Shown piece by piece: positions 9,765 to 18,781 of a stretch of DNA of 64,000 bases. The position numbers and the translations under genes were made by a program. The stretch lies in the NCBI RefSeq assembly GCF_003086795.1, contig NZ_CP026003.1, positions 286,455-350,454 of the forward strand, written 5' to 3'. The DNA is from Stenotrophomonas sp. SAU14A_NAIMI4_5 (GTDB lineage Bacteria > Pseudomonadota > Gammaproteobacteria > Xanthomonadales > Xanthomonadaceae). The notes under the pieces are model-generated. The model was not told the DNA's origin. It saw only the letters and a program-made list of their open reading frames with translations, and ran no database searches. Position 1 is the first letter of the stretch; each line of letters begins with the position of its first letter.

Positions 9765-10436
9765 ATGCACAAGCCCTCGTTCCCCGTCGCCCCCGGCGAA
9801 ACCGCCTGCCTCGTACTGGACGGCCCGGCCGGCCCGCTGGAAGTGGTCGTCGACCTGCCCAAGGCCGACGTGCCGGTGCAGCCGATCGTGGCCGTCATCT
9901 GCCACCCGCTGTCCACCGAAGGCGGCACCCTGCACAACAAGGTGGTCACCATGACCGCCACCACCCTGCGCGAGCTGGGCATCGCCACGGTGCGCTTCAA
10001 CTTCCGCAGCGTCGGCGGCTCGGCCGGCAGCTTCGACCACGGCGGGGGCGAACAGGACGACCTCAAGGCCGTCACCGCCTGGGTGCGCAGCCAGCGCCCG
10101 GACGACCGCCTGTGGCTGGCCGGTTTCAGCTTCGGCTCCTTCGTTTCGCTGAAGGCCGCAGGCGAGCTGCAGCCGGAAGCGCTGATCTCGATCGCGCCGC
10201 CGGCCGGCCGCTGGGATTTCAGCGGCGTGCAGCCGCCGGCCCGCTGGCTGGTCATCCAGGGCGAGCAGGACGAGATCGTCGACCCGCAGGCCGTCTACCA
10301 GTGGCTGGACACGCTCGATGTCCCGCATGAGCTGGTGCGCATGCCCGAAACCAGCCACTTCTTCCACCGCAAGCTGATCGACCTGCGCGGCGCGCTGACC
10401 CACGGCGTCAAGCACTGGCTGGGCGCGGCGGCATGA
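9765..10436 (+). CDS. Alpha/beta hydrolase of the short esterase-like family
   Basis: A 223-residue alpha/beta hydrolase. The nucleophile elbow is GFSFGS, the oxyanion-type segment CHPLSTEGGTLHNKVV lies near residue 45, and the candidate acid and base are in GEQDEIVD and TSHFFHRKL. The start MHKPSFPVAPGE was preferred to the longer upstream frame because it leaves room for the divergent promoter. The stop overlaps the zapE start as ATGA, so the two are co-translated. The substrate is unknown. Confidence 0.85.
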   Translation: MHKPSFPVAPGETACLVLDGPAGPLEVVVDLPKADVPVQPIVAVICHPLSTEGGTLHNKVVTMTATTLRELGIATVRFNFRSVGGSAGSFDHGGGEQDDLKAVTAWVRSQRPDDRLWLAGFSFGSFVSLKAAGELQPEALISIAPPAGRWDFSGVQPPARWLVIQGEQDEIVDPQAVYQWLDTLDVPHELVRMPETSHFFHRKLIDLRGALTHGVKHWLGAAA

Positions 10437-11533
10437 GCGAGCAGGCGTTGACCCCGTCGCAGCGGTACGCGGCCGGGGTTGCCAGCGGCGACTGGCAGGA
10501 CGACCCGGCCCAGCACGCGGCCCTGGCCGAACTGGACCGCATCCACCTGGGCCTGGTCGACAGCGCCGAGGACGGCTGGCTGGACCGCCTGTCCTCGTTC
10601 TGGAAGAAGCCCGAGCCGGTCAAGGGCCTGTACTTCTGGGGCGGCGTCGGCCGCGGCAAGACCTTCCTGGTGGATCTGTTCTACGACGGCCTGCCGATCA
10701 AGCAGAAGTACCGCACGCACTTCCACCGCTTCATGCGCAGCGTCCACGAGCGCCTGCGTGAGCACCAGGGGCAGAGCGATCCGCTGGCGAAGATCGCCCA
10801 GGAATGGCGCAGCAACCTGCGCGTGCTGGTGCTGGACGAGTTCTTCGTCACCGACATCGGTGATGCGATGCTGCTGGCGCGCCTGCTCGAGCGCCTGTTC
10901 GCCGAGGGCGTGACCCTGGTCACCACCTCCAACACGGCGGTGGAGAACCTGTACCTCAACGGCCTGCAGCGCGAGAGCTTCATGCCGGCCATCGGCCTGT
11001 TGCAGCGCTATTGCGTGGAGCTGTACGCCGAGGGCACCGAGGATTACCGCATGCGCGCGCTGACCCGTTCGCCGGTGTACCGCGCGCCGCTGGCCGCCGA
11101 CAGCGATGGCTGGCTGGCCAGCCGCTGGGGCGAACTGAGTGGCGGGCAGCCGGCCAAGGCCGGCAACATCGAGATCGAGGGCCGCAAGATTCCGGTGCGG
11201 GGCCGTGGCAAGAGCATCGCCTGGTTCGATTTCGCCGCGCTCTGCGAAGGCCCGCGCGGCCCGTCGGATTACATCGAGATCGCGCACGAGTTCAACACGG
11301 TGCTGCTGGGCGGCATTCCCGCCTTCGACCGCCTGAACGAAGATGCCGCGCGCCGCTTCGTGAACCTGATCGACGAGCTGTACGACCGCCACGTCAACCT
11401 GGTCTGCACCGCCAGCACCTCGCCGGTGGAACTGTATGCCGGCGAGCGCCTGCAGGGCGCCTTCGAGCGCACCGCCTCGCGCCTGATCGAAATGCAGAGC
11501 GCCGAGTACCTGGGTACGCCGCACCGGGCGTGA
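10433..11533 (+). CDS. zapE: Cell division ATPase ZapE
   Basis: A 366-residue AFG1/ZapE-family AAA-like ATPase. Walker A is GGVGRGKTF (residues about 70-78) and Walker B is VLVLDEFFVTD, followed by the sensor-like TTSNTAVENLY. ZapE associates with the Z-ring and modulates FtsZ polymer stability during cell constriction. The length is usual for bacterial members. It is translationally coupled to the upstream hydrolase by a 4-bp ATGA overlap. Confidence 0.92.
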   Translation: MSEQALTPSQRYAAGVASGDWQDDPAQHAALAELDRIHLGLVDSAEDGWLDRLSSFWKKPEPVKGLYFWGGVGRGKTFLVDLFYDGLPIKQKYRTHFHRFMRSVHERLREHQGQSDPLAKIAQEWRSNLRVLVLDEFFVTDIGDAMLLARLLERLFAEGVTLVTTSNTAVENLYLNGLQRESFMPAIGLLQRYCVELYAEGTEDYRMRALTRSPVYRAPLAADSDGWLASRWGELSGGQPAKAGNIEIEGRKIPVRGRGKSIAWFDFAALCEGPRGPSDYIEIAHEFNTVLLGGIPAFDRLNEDAARRFVNLIDELYDRHVNLVCTASTSPVELYAGERLQGAFERTASRLIEMQSAEYLGTPHRA

Positions 11534-11544
11534 GGGGGCCGCGT

Positions 11545-11605
11545 TGCCGGCCAGCGGCCGGCACTACCCCGCGGTGCCCCCGGTAGTGCCGGCCGCTGGC
11601 CGGCA
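11545..11605. repeat. Inverted pair of SMAG repeats
   Basis: Two GCCGGCC palindromes in opposite orientations, one ending in CTAC at 11567 and one starting with GTAG at 11583, lie between convergent zapE and the DUF2884 gene. They could form a stable hairpin in either transcript. Confidence 0.85.
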
Positions 11606-11617
11606 TCCACGGTGGGC

Positions 11618-12424
11618 TTATCGGCTCGGCGCCACCGCATCATCCTGCGGCTGCTCGCGCACGCTGGCCGCCACCTGCACGCCCTCACTGCGCTGGATCA
11701 GCCGCAGCGGCTGCCCCTGATAGCGGACCTCGAGCGCGTCGTGGGCCTCGGCCACGGCGGCCACCAGCGGGCACAGCGCCTGCGCGCGGGCCTCGATGCG
11801 CTCGGCGCGGCCTTCCAGCTGCTGTTCCATCTGCGCGTCCAGGCGGTCGGCGCGCTCCTCCATCGCCTCGCTGCGGCCGGTGACCATCTGCCACAGCATG
11901 CTGCGGGCGATGGATGCGGACAGCGACTCGGCCATGTCCTGCACCTTGGCCTCGAAGCCCGGCCCGAACACCGCCTGTTCCCAGTAGCCCTTGCCCAGCG
12001 TGCCGCCGATCCAGTCATCGGCCTGCCGGCGCAGGCGCCGGACCTTGCGGCTGTTGGCGGTGCCGGTGAGGCTCTCATAGACCCCGTCGAGCACGTCGAA
12101 GCTCAGTCCGCTCACTTCCTGGGCCAGCGCGGTGGCCGCCGGCATCAGCTGCCGCGCCCCGGCCTCCATCTGCCGCAGGCGGGCGGCGTCGGCCTCGCTG
12201 ACCGGCACGATCGTGTCGTCCAGGCTCAGCACGCCATCGTGGAACACCACCTCATGCGGCGCCTGCGGGCCATGCCGCAGCCAGATGCCACCGCTGTCCA
12301 CCAGCACGTCGTAGTCGGTGCGCATGCCGCACTGGTCCGAGCGCAGCTTCGGGGCGTCGCCGGCCAGCACCGGGGCGGTGGCCAGGCAGGCCAGCAGGGC
12401 CAGGGCGGGCAGGGGCAGGCGCAT
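11618..12424 (-). CDS. Exported DUF2884 (YggN-like) family protein
   Basis: A 268-residue protein with a signal peptide (MRLPLPALALLACLATAPVLAG, cleavage near residue 22), followed by the DUF2884 start DQCGMRTDYDVLVDSGGIWL and a long helical, charged middle and C-terminal region. It should be periplasmic. The family has no established function. It stands alone, facing zapE. Confidence 0.8.
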   Translation of the reverse strand: MRLPLPALALLACLATAPVLAGDAPKLRSDQCGMRTDYDVLVDSGGIWLRHGPQAPHEVVFHDGVLSLDDTIVPVSEADAARLRQMEAGARQLMPAATALAQEVSGLSFDVLDGVYESLTGTANSRKVRRLRRQADDWIGGTLGKGYWEQAVFGPGFEAKVQDMAESLSASIARSMLWQMVTGRSEAMEERADRLDAQMEQQLEGRAERIEARAQALCPLVAAVAEAHDALEVRYQGQPLRLIQRSEGVQVAASVREQPQDDAVAPSR

Positions 12425-12553
12425 GGTGGAATCCTTTCCGGTCAGTGCAGGGCCCCAGCATCCCGCGCCCGCACGGTGCCGTCACCGGCCGGAAGTCACT
12501 GCCCGATGGCCATCCAACCGGCCATACCGGCTTTCCCACCGGCTGCCCACCAC

Positions 12554-12562
12554 CTATCCACA
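12554..12562 (+). promoter_or_regulatory. Candidate DnaA box upstream of nrdA
   Basis: CTATCCACA differs from the TTATCCACA consensus at one base. DnaA is known to act at the nrdAB promoter in Escherichia coli, so the position is plausible, but one match alone is weak evidence. Confidence 0.35.
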
Positions 12563-12744
12563 GGGTTGTCCCTAGCCAGCTTCATCACTGTCATGTGAAG
12601 CTGTCATTGTTCCGTTTCCGCAGCACGTTGTACCGCCGATGTGACGCCTTCCGGGCTTGACTGCGCAGCCCGTTCCGGCAGGTCCAAAGCGTCCAGACGC
12701 GGCGCCGATGGCATGATCCTTGCGCCGCAAGGGATTACCAAATT

Positions 12745-12792
12745 TCACTACATTTGGCGTTGACGGCCCCCATCACCCCCACTATCTTGTGG
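12745..12792 (+). promoter_or_regulatory. Tandem candidate NrdR boxes of the nrdA promoter
   Basis: CCCCACTATCTTGTGG at 12777-12792 fits most of the NrdR consensus (C4, A/T5, TAT core, T11, G13 to G15). A weaker match, TCACTACATTTGGCGT, lies at 12745-12760. The two starts are 32 bp apart, about three helical turns, as expected for tandem NrdR sites on ribonucleotide reductase promoters. The start codon is 200 bp downstream, implying a long leader or a promoter near the boxes. Confidence 0.55.
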
Positions 12793-12991
12793 CCGTCGGT
12801 CGCAACGACCCCATGGCTTGGGGTCCGCAACGGGGCACTACCGCGGTACCCGCCAGCGATCGCCAACCGGCAGTGGAAGGCGCAGGGTCTCACCTCCTGC
12901 GACGCCGTCCTGCCACCCTGGGCTGTCATGTCCCGGGTCGAGCAACCCTGATGCATACAGCACCCCCAATCACGCCAAGAGGACACACGCC

Positions 12992-15394
12992 GTGACCACC
13001 GAATCCAGCGCCACCATCGAAAAGGAAAGCGAGTTCCTGCTGACGTCGCCGCCGACGGCCAACGCGATGAGCGTGACCAAGCGCAACGGCACGACCGAGC
13101 TGGTGGATCTGAACAAGATCGTGCGCGCGGTGCAGCGTTCCTCCGAAGGCCTGCACGCCGTCGATCCGATGCGCGTGGCCACCCGTACCATCTCCGGCCT
13201 GTACAACGGCGCCACCACCCGCGAGCTGGACGAACTGTCCATCCGCACCGCCGCCCTGCTGATCGGTGAAGAGCCCGAGTACGGCCGCCTTGCGGCGCGC
13301 CTGCTGGCCAACTACATCGCCAAGGAAGTGTCGGGCCAGGAAATCTACGCCTTCTCGCAGTCGGTCAGCCGTGGCCACGAAGTCGGCCTGATCAACGACC
13401 GCCTGCTGAACTTCGTGCAGACCAACGCACGCAAGCTCAACGATGCCATCGACATCTCGCTGGACCTGAACTTCGATTACTTCGGCCTGCGTACGCTGTA
13501 CGACCGCTACCTGCTGCGCCACCCGCACACCCGCAAGGTGATCGAGACCCCGCAGCAGTTCTTCCTGCGCATCGCCAGCGCGCTGAGCGAGGACGTGTCC
13601 GAGACCCTGGCGCTGTACAAGCGCATGGGCAACCTGGACTACCTGCCGTCCAGCCCGACCCTGTTCAATTCCGGCACCACCCACGAGCAGCTGTCCTCGT
13701 GCTTCCTGCTGGATTCGCCGCAGGATTCGCTGGAATCGATCTACTCCAAGTACGGCGACATCGCCCAGCTGTCGAAGTTCTCCGGCGGCATCGGCGTCAG
13801 CTACACCCGCGTGCGTTCGCGTGGTTCGCTCATCAAGTCCACCAACGGCCATTCCAACGGCATCGTGCCGTGGCTGAAGACCATGGATTCGTCCGTGGCT
13901 GCGGTGAACCAGGGCGGCAAGCGCAAGGGCGCGGCCTGCGTCTACCTGGAAACCTGGCATGCCGACGTCGAGGACTTCCTCGAGCTGCGTGACAACACCG
14001 GTGACGAAGCCCGCCGTACCCACAACCTGAACCTGGCCAACTGGGTGCCGGACCTGTTCATGAAGCGCGTCGAGGCCGACCAGGAATGGTCGCTGTTCGA
14101 TCCGCGCGTCGTGCCGGAGTTCACCGACCTGTTCGGCGAAGCCTTCGAAGCCGCCTACCTGCAGGCCGAAGCGCAGGGCAAGGCCAACCGCACCATCTCC
14201 GCCCGCAAGCTGTACGCCCGCATGATGCGTACCCTGGCCGAGACCGGTAACGGCTGGATGACCTTCAAGGACAAGTGCAACCGCGCCAGCAACCAGACCC
14301 TGCGTCCGGGCAACGTGATCCACCTGTCCAACCTGTGCACGGAAATCCTGGAAGTCACGTCCAACGATGAAACCGCGGTGTGCAACCTGGGTTCGATCAA
14401 CCTGGGCAACCACTTCGACGAGCACAACGAGTTCGACTTCGAGAAGCTGGCCGAGACCGTGCGCCTGGCCGTGCGCCAGCTCGACCGCGTCATCGACCTG
14501 AACTTCTACCCGATCGAAACCGCCCGCCGCGCCAACCTGCGCTGGCGTCCGGTCGGCCTGGGCTGCATGGGCCTGCAGGACGTGTTCTTCCGCAAGCGCC
14601 TGCCGTTCGACAGCGCCGAAGCCCGCGCCCTGTCGAAGAAGATCGCCGAAACGATCTACTTCCACGCCCTGGAAACCTCTTCGGAGCTGGCCCAGGAACG
14701 CGGCAAGCACCCGTCGTTCAACGACACCCGTGCCGCCAGCGGCGAACTGCAGTTCGACGCCTGGAACGTGGTGCCGGAAGACACCGCACGCTGGGATGCC
14801 CTGCGCGCCCGCATCAAGGAACACGGCCTGCGCAACTCGCTGATGATCGCGATTGCCCCGACCGCGACCATCGCCTCGATCGCCGGCTGCTACGAGTGCG
14901 TCGAACCGCAGGTGTCCAACCTGTTCAAGCGCGAAACCCTGTCCGGTGACTTCCTGCAGGTCAACCGCTACCTGGTGAACGAGCTGAAGAAGCTGGGCCT
15001 GTGGACCGCCGACATGCGCGACGCCATCAAGCTGGCCGAAGGTTCCATCGCCGGCATCGCGCAGATTCCGGAAACCCTGCGCGAGGTCTACCGCACCGCA
15101 TGGGAACTGCCGATGCGCGCACTGATCGACATGGCCGCCGAGCGTGGCGCCTTCATCGACCAGTCGGCCTCGCTCAACCTGTTCATGGAAAGCCCGAACA
15201 TCGGCGCGATGTCTTCCATGTACATGTACGCCTGGAAGCAGGGCATCAAGACCACCTACTACCTGCGTTCGCGTCCGGCCACCAAGATCGCCAAGACCAC
15301 GGTGAGCAGCGCGGCCCCGGCCAAGGTGTTCAGCCCGGACGAAGCCATCGCCTGCTCGCTGGAAAACCCGGAAGCCTGCGAGGCTTGCCAGTAA
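12992..15394 (+). CDS. nrdA: Class Ia ribonucleotide reductase alpha subunit
   Basis: An 800-residue catalytic subunit reducing ribonucleoside diphosphates. The GTG start at 12992 was chosen because AGAGGA precedes it and the ATP-cone begins shortly after (SVTKRNGTTELVDLNKIVRA). Redox and radical residues are visible: Cys in LSSCFLLDS, NLCTEI (thiyl Cys and Glu), AVCNLGSINL, the tyrosine pair in KTTYYLRSRP, and the C-terminal shuttle cysteines CEACQ. The ATP-cone predicts dATP feedback inhibition. nrdB follows after 115 bp that carry repeats. Confidence 0.95.
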   Translation: MTTESSATIEKESEFLLTSPPTANAMSVTKRNGTTELVDLNKIVRAVQRSSEGLHAVDPMRVATRTISGLYNGATTRELDELSIRTAALLIGEEPEYGRLAARLLANYIAKEVSGQEIYAFSQSVSRGHEVGLINDRLLNFVQTNARKLNDAIDISLDLNFDYFGLRTLYDRYLLRHPHTRKVIETPQQFFLRIASALSEDVSETLALYKRMGNLDYLPSSPTLFNSGTTHEQLSSCFLLDSPQDSLESIYSKYGDIAQLSKFSGGIGVSYTRVRSRGSLIKSTNGHSNGIVPWLKTMDSSVAAVNQGGKRKGAACVYLETWHADVEDFLELRDNTGDEARRTHNLNLANWVPDLFMKRVEADQEWSLFDPRVVPEFTDLFGEAFEAAYLQAEAQGKANRTISARKLYARMMRTLAETGNGWMTFKDKCNRASNQTLRPGNVIHLSNLCTEILEVTSNDETAVCNLGSINLGNHFDEHNEFDFEKLAETVRLAVRQLDRVIDLNFYPIETARRANLRWRPVGLGCMGLQDVFFRKRLPFDSAEARALSKKIAETIYFHALETSSELAQERGKHPSFNDTRAASGELQFDAWNVVPEDTARWDALRARIKEHGLRNSLMIAIAPTATIASIAGCYECVEPQVSNLFKRETLSGDFLQVNRYLVNELKKLGLWTADMRDAIKLAEGSIAGIAQIPETLREVYRTAWELPMRALIDMAAERGAFIDQSASLNLFMESPNIGAMSSMYMYAWKQGIKTTYYLRSRPATKIAKTTVSSAAPAKVFSPDEAIACSLENPEACEACQ

Positions 15395-15407
15395 TACATC
15401 GCGCGGT

Positions 15408-15480
15408 GGGTGCCGACCGTTGGTCGGCACTGCTGCTCGACTGCAGAAAATACCAAGGTAGCGCCGGGCCACGCCCGGCG
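15408..15480. repeat. Two SMAG-type palindromes between nrdA and nrdB
   Basis: GTGCCGACCGTTGGTCGGCA (from about 15410) and a GTAGCGCCGGGCC element (15458-15480) lie in the nrdA-nrdB gap. Neither has a T tract. They could act as mRNA processing or stability hairpins that set the NrdA:NrdB ratio; this is inference. Confidence 0.75.
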
Positions 15481-15509
15481 TTTTGACCCGAGAATTCAAG
15501 GAAACACCC

Positions 15510-16529
15510 ATGGCCGACAAGCCCAAGCAGATGCTGCTCGATCCCGGTTTTGAACTGACCCTGCGCCCGATGCGCTACCCGCAGTTCTATGACATGTACC
15601 GGAACGCGATCAAGAACACCTGGACGGTGGAAGAGATCAACTTCCAGATCGACATCACCGACCTGCACAGCAAGATGTCGCCGGGTGAGCGCCACCTGAT
15701 CCACCGCCTGGTCGCGTTCTTCGCCACCGGCGATTCGATCGTGTCCAACAACCTGGTGCTGAACCTGTACCAGCACTTGAACGCGCCCGAAGCGCGCATG
15801 TACCTGTCGCGCCAGCTGTACGAAGAAGCGCTGCACGTGCAGTTCTACCTGACCCTGCTCGACAACTACCTGCCGGATCCGGAAGAGCGCGTCAAAGCCT
15901 TCGCCGCGGTGGAGAACATCGACTCGATCAAGAAGAAGGCCGACTTCTGCTTCAAGTGGATCGACTCGATCCAGGATCTGAAGCGCATCGAGACCCGTGC
16001 CGAGCGCCGCCAGTTCCTGCTGAACCAGATCTGCTTCGCTGCGTGCATCGAAGGCCTGTTCTTCTTCGCCGCCTTCGCCTACGTGTACTACTTCCGTTCG
16101 CGCGGCCTGCTGCCGGGCCTGGCCTCGGGCACCAACTGGGTGTTCCGCGACGAGAGCGCGCACATGGACTTCGCGTTCGAATCGGTGCGCGTGGTGCGTG
16201 AGGAAGAGCCGGACCTGTTCGATGAGGAAATGAAGCAGCAGGTCTATGACATGCTGGCTGAAGCGATCGAGTGTGAAGTGCAGTTCGCCGAGGACGTGCT
16301 GTCCGGTGGCGTGGCCGGTATCTCGACCCGCGACATGCGCCAGTACCTGCAGCACTGCGCCGACCAGCACTTCGCCAAGCTGGGCATGGAAAAGAAGTAC
16401 AACGTGCGCAACCCGCTGCCGTTCATGGAACTGCAGGACGTGCAGGAGCTGACCAACTTCTTCGAACGCCGCGTCTCGGCCTACCAGGTCGGCGTGCAGG
16501 GCGAAGTCGCCTTCGACATGAACTTCTGA
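15510..16529 (+). CDS. nrdB: Class Ia ribonucleotide reductase beta (radical) subunit
   Basis: A 339-residue R2 protein. The ATG at 15510 follows AAGGAAA and gives the family N-terminus. Di-iron ligands are visible in ATGDSIVSNN, EEALHVQFY, IEGLFFFAAF and RDESAHMDF. The radical tyrosine is kept four residues after the EALH histidine (HVQFY), so this is a tyrosyl-radical enzyme rather than a Phe-bearing class Ic enzyme. A strong intrinsic terminator follows. Confidence 0.94.
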   Translation: MADKPKQMLLDPGFELTLRPMRYPQFYDMYRNAIKNTWTVEEINFQIDITDLHSKMSPGERHLIHRLVAFFATGDSIVSNNLVLNLYQHLNAPEARMYLSRQLYEEALHVQFYLTLLDNYLPDPEERVKAFAAVENIDSIKKKADFCFKWIDSIQDLKRIETRAERRQFLLNQICFAACIEGLFFFAAFAYVYYFRSRGLLPGLASGTNWVFRDESAHMDFAFESVRVVREEEPDLFDEEMKQQVYDMLAEAIECEVQFAEDVLSGGVAGISTRDMRQYLQHCADQHFAKLGMEKKYNVRNPLPFMELQDVQELTNFFERRVSAYQVGVQGEVAFDMNF

Positions 16530-16560
16530 TCGAACCGGTCAGGTCTGTCGCAACGAAGAA

Positions 16561-16584
16561 CCCCGGCAATGCCGGGGTTTTTTG
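16561..16584 (+). terminator. Intrinsic terminator of nrdAB
   Basis: A seven-base-pair stem, CCCCGGC and GCCGGGG around AAT, is followed by six T residues, 32 bp after the nrdB stop. Confidence 0.92.
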
Positions 16585-16589
16585 TTTCC

Positions 16590-16686
16590 GTAGAGTCAAG
16601 CCCATGCTTGGCTGCCGTGCTTTTGTAGAGTCGACCCATGCTCGACTGATCTTCGCGAACAGCAGTCGAGCATGGCTCGACTCTAC
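16590..16686. repeat. Cluster of three SMAG repeats
   Basis: GTAGAGTCAAGCC at 16590, GTAGAGTCGACCC at 16625 and an inverted partner ending CGACTCTAC at 16686 lie between the nrdB terminator and the convergent lysE-type gene. Confidence 0.85.
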
Positions 16687-16695
16687 AAAGAGCGG

Positions 16696-17331
16696 TTACC
16701 GCCGCCCTTCCACCGCCATGCGCACGGCAAGCCCGGCCAGCACCGTGCCCATCAGCCAGCGCTGCGCGGCCTGCCAGCTCGGCCGTGCGGCCAGGAACGC
16801 CGCAATGCTGCCGGCCATCAGCACGATCACCGTGTTCACCGCCAGGCTGACCGCGATCTGGGTGAAGCCCAGCACCACCGACTGTGCCAGCACGCTGCCG
16901 TGGCCGTCCGGGTGCAGGAACTGCGGCAGCAGGGACAGGTACATCACCGCGATCTTCGGGTTCAGCAGGTTGGTCAGGAAACCCATCGCGAACAACCGGC
17001 GCGGGCTGTCCACGGGCAGCGCATGCACCGCGAAGGGCGAGCGGCCGCCCGGCTTCACCGCCTGCCAGGCCAGGTACAGCAGGTACAGCGCGCCGCCGAT
17101 GCGCAGCGCGTCGTAGGCGAAGGGCACGGTCATCAGCAGGGCGGTGATGCCCAGCGCCGCGCACAGCATGTAGAACAGAAAGCCCAGCGCCACCCCGCCC
17201 AGCGACACCAGCCCGGCACGGCGGCCCTGGCAGATCGAGCGCGAGACCAGGTAGACCATGTTCGGCCCAGGCGTGAGCACCATGCCCAGCGACAGCAGGG
17301 CGAAGGCCAGCAGGTCGGTGGCGGCGGGCAT
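16696..17331 (-). CDS. LysE/RhtB-family amino-acid exporter
   Basis: A 211-residue membrane protein with the family signature GMVLTPGPNMVYLVSRSI near the N-terminus and five to six hydrophobic segments, including MGFLTNLLNPKIAVMYLSLLP. It probably exports an amino acid or related metabolite through the inner membrane. The frame stays open far upstream through the divergent thioesterase gene. The start MPAATDLLAFALL was chosen because it restores the usual length of about 210 residues. Confidence 0.88.
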   Translation of the reverse strand: MPAATDLLAFALLSLGMVLTPGPNMVYLVSRSICQGRRAGLVSLGGVALGFLFYMLCAALGITALLMTVPFAYDALRIGGALYLLYLAWQAVKPGGRSPFAVHALPVDSPRRLFAMGFLTNLLNPKIAVMYLSLLPQFLHPDGHGSVLAQSVVLGFTQIAVSLAVNTVIVLMAGSIAAFLAARPSWQAAQRWLMGTVLAGLAVRMAVEGRR

Positions 17332-17424
17332 GGCGGCGTTCCGTGCGGTGGGCGTGGCGCAGTGTAGCGCCGCCTGCACCGGGCCTGGCTTAAAATTGCC
17401 GCACCCCACACCGATGGCCCCGCC

Positions 17425-17847
17425 ATGACCCCCATCCCCGAAACCGTGCCGCCCATCGAAGTGCGCATGGCCGAAATCGTCTTCCCCAACCACACCAACC
17501 ACATGGGCACCCTGTTCGGTGGCCAGGCGCTGGCGTGGATGGACAAGGCCGCCTTCCTGGCCGCCGCCCGCTACTCGCGCCGCACCGTGGTGACCGCGCG
17601 CAGCGACCAGGTCGATTTCAAGCTGCCCATCCGCATCGGCCAGATGGTGGAAACCGTGGGTCGCATCGTCGAAGTGGGCCGCAGCTCGATGAAGGTCGAG
17701 GTGGAGCTGATTGCCGAAGACCTGCACAGCGGCGAGCGCAAGCTGTGCACCCGCGGCCACTTCGTGATGATCGCGCTGGGCGAGGATGGCCAGCCGACCG
17801 CCGTGCCGCGCCTGCCGGGCGCTCCGGCGGCCGACCCGGCCAGCTGA
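17425..17847 (+). CDS. Acyl-CoA thioesterase, hotdog fold (YciA-like)
   Basis: A 140-residue single hotdog-domain protein. The signature PNHTNHMGTLFGGQALAWMD near residue 25 is typical of YciA/BACH-type acyl-CoA thioesterases, followed by VVTARSDQVDFKLPIRIG. It hydrolyses acyl-CoA to free acid and CoA in the cytoplasm. It is divergent from the LysE exporter, and the broken deacetylase gene starts 43 bp downstream. Confidence 0.88.
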   Translation: MTPIPETVPPIEVRMAEIVFPNHTNHMGTLFGGQALAWMDKAAFLAAARYSRRTVVTARSDQVDFKLPIRIGQMVETVGRIVEVGRSSMKVEVELIAEDLHSGERKLCTRGHFVMIALGEDGQPTAVPRLPGAPAADPAS

Positions 17848-17890
17848 CCACGCGCTTGCGGGGGCGGCCCAACGCCCCCATTTCGCTGCC

Positions 17891-18697
17891 ATGACCCCGC
17901 CGCTGACCGACTTCATCGACCGCGCCCAACGCCTGTTCGTGCTGACCGGCGCCGGCTGCAGTACCGCCTCGGGCATCCCCGATTACCGCGATACCGACGG
18001 CCAGTGGAAACGCACGCCGCCGGTGACCTACCAGGCCTTCATGGGCGAGGCGGCCACCCGCCAGCGCTACTGGGCGCGCAGCCTGCTGGGCTGGCCGCGC
18101 TTCGGCCTGGCCCTGCCCAACGGCACCCACCAGGCGCTGGCGGCGCTGGAAGCCCGCGGCAAACTGCAGGTGCTGCTGACCCAGAACGTGGACGGCCTGC
18201 ACCAGCGCGCCGGCAGCCAGAACGTGATCGACCTGCACGGGCGGCTGGACCTGGTGCGCTGCATGGGCTGCGAACGCCGCAGCGGGCGCGAGGATTTCCA
18301 GCAGCGCCTGCTCGAAGCCAACCCGGGCTGGGACGCGCTGGACGCGGGTATCGCCCCGGACGGTGACGCCGACCTGGAAACCGACTTCTCCGCCTTCGTG
18401 GTGCCGGATTGCCCGTACTGCGGCAGCCTGCTGAAGCCGGACGTGGTGTTCTTCGGCGAAAACGTGCCGCGCGAGCGCGTGGCGGCCGTGCACGAGCACC
18501 TGCAGCAGGCAGATGCCGTGCTGGTGGTGGGTTCCTCGCTGATGGTCTAATCCGGTTTCCGCTTCGTGCAGGCTGCCGCAAAGGCTGGGCTGCCGGTGGC
18601 GGCGCTGAACCGCGGCCGCACCCGCGCCGATGACCTGCTGCAGTTCAAGGATGAACGGGACTGCGCCGAGGCGTTGGCGGGTTTCGCGACCCGGTAG
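17891..18697 (+). pseudogene. Sir2 NAD-dependent deacetylase interrupted by an in-frame TAA
   Basis: The frame from 17891 encodes a sirtuin with LTGAGCSTASGIPDYR, TQNVDGLHQRAG, the catalytic His in DLHGRL, a four-cysteine zinc site (CMGC and CPYC) and VFFGENVP. It then stops at TAA 18548-18550, right after GSSLMV. The same frame continues without another stop for 48 codons (SGFRFVQAAAKAGLPVAALN onward) to TAG at 18695-18697, as expected for an intact homologue whose next residue is usually Tyr. One base change from TAC/TAT to TAA explains this. The product would lose the last Rossmann strands, including the LNRG adenine-binding region, so it is probably inactive. Confidence 0.88.
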
Positions 18698-18781
18698 CGC
18701 GAAACAGCGATCCATCCAGATGGTTGATCCGCAGGCCGTGCAGCGGTGCAATACGCACCCCCTACGCATGTCCTTACCGTC

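Larger units (their letters stand above)
12425..12991. other. Intergenic region between the DUF2884 gene and nrdA
   Basis: No convincing gene lies in these 567 bp. They contain a near-consensus DnaA box (CTATCCACA, 12554-12562), two candidate NrdR boxes and the nrdA ribosome-binding site AGAGGA. A short ORF spanning 12720-12995 overlaps the boxes and has no family features. Confidence 0.6.

Noticed and set aside
12926..15526. 866-codon minus-strand ORF opposite nrdA
   Set aside because: Fully antisense to nrdA and with biased composition; the nrdA motifs decide the strand.
18692..18720. SMAG repeat at the end of the broken sirtuin gene
   Set aside because: GTAGCGC is present but no palindrome follows.
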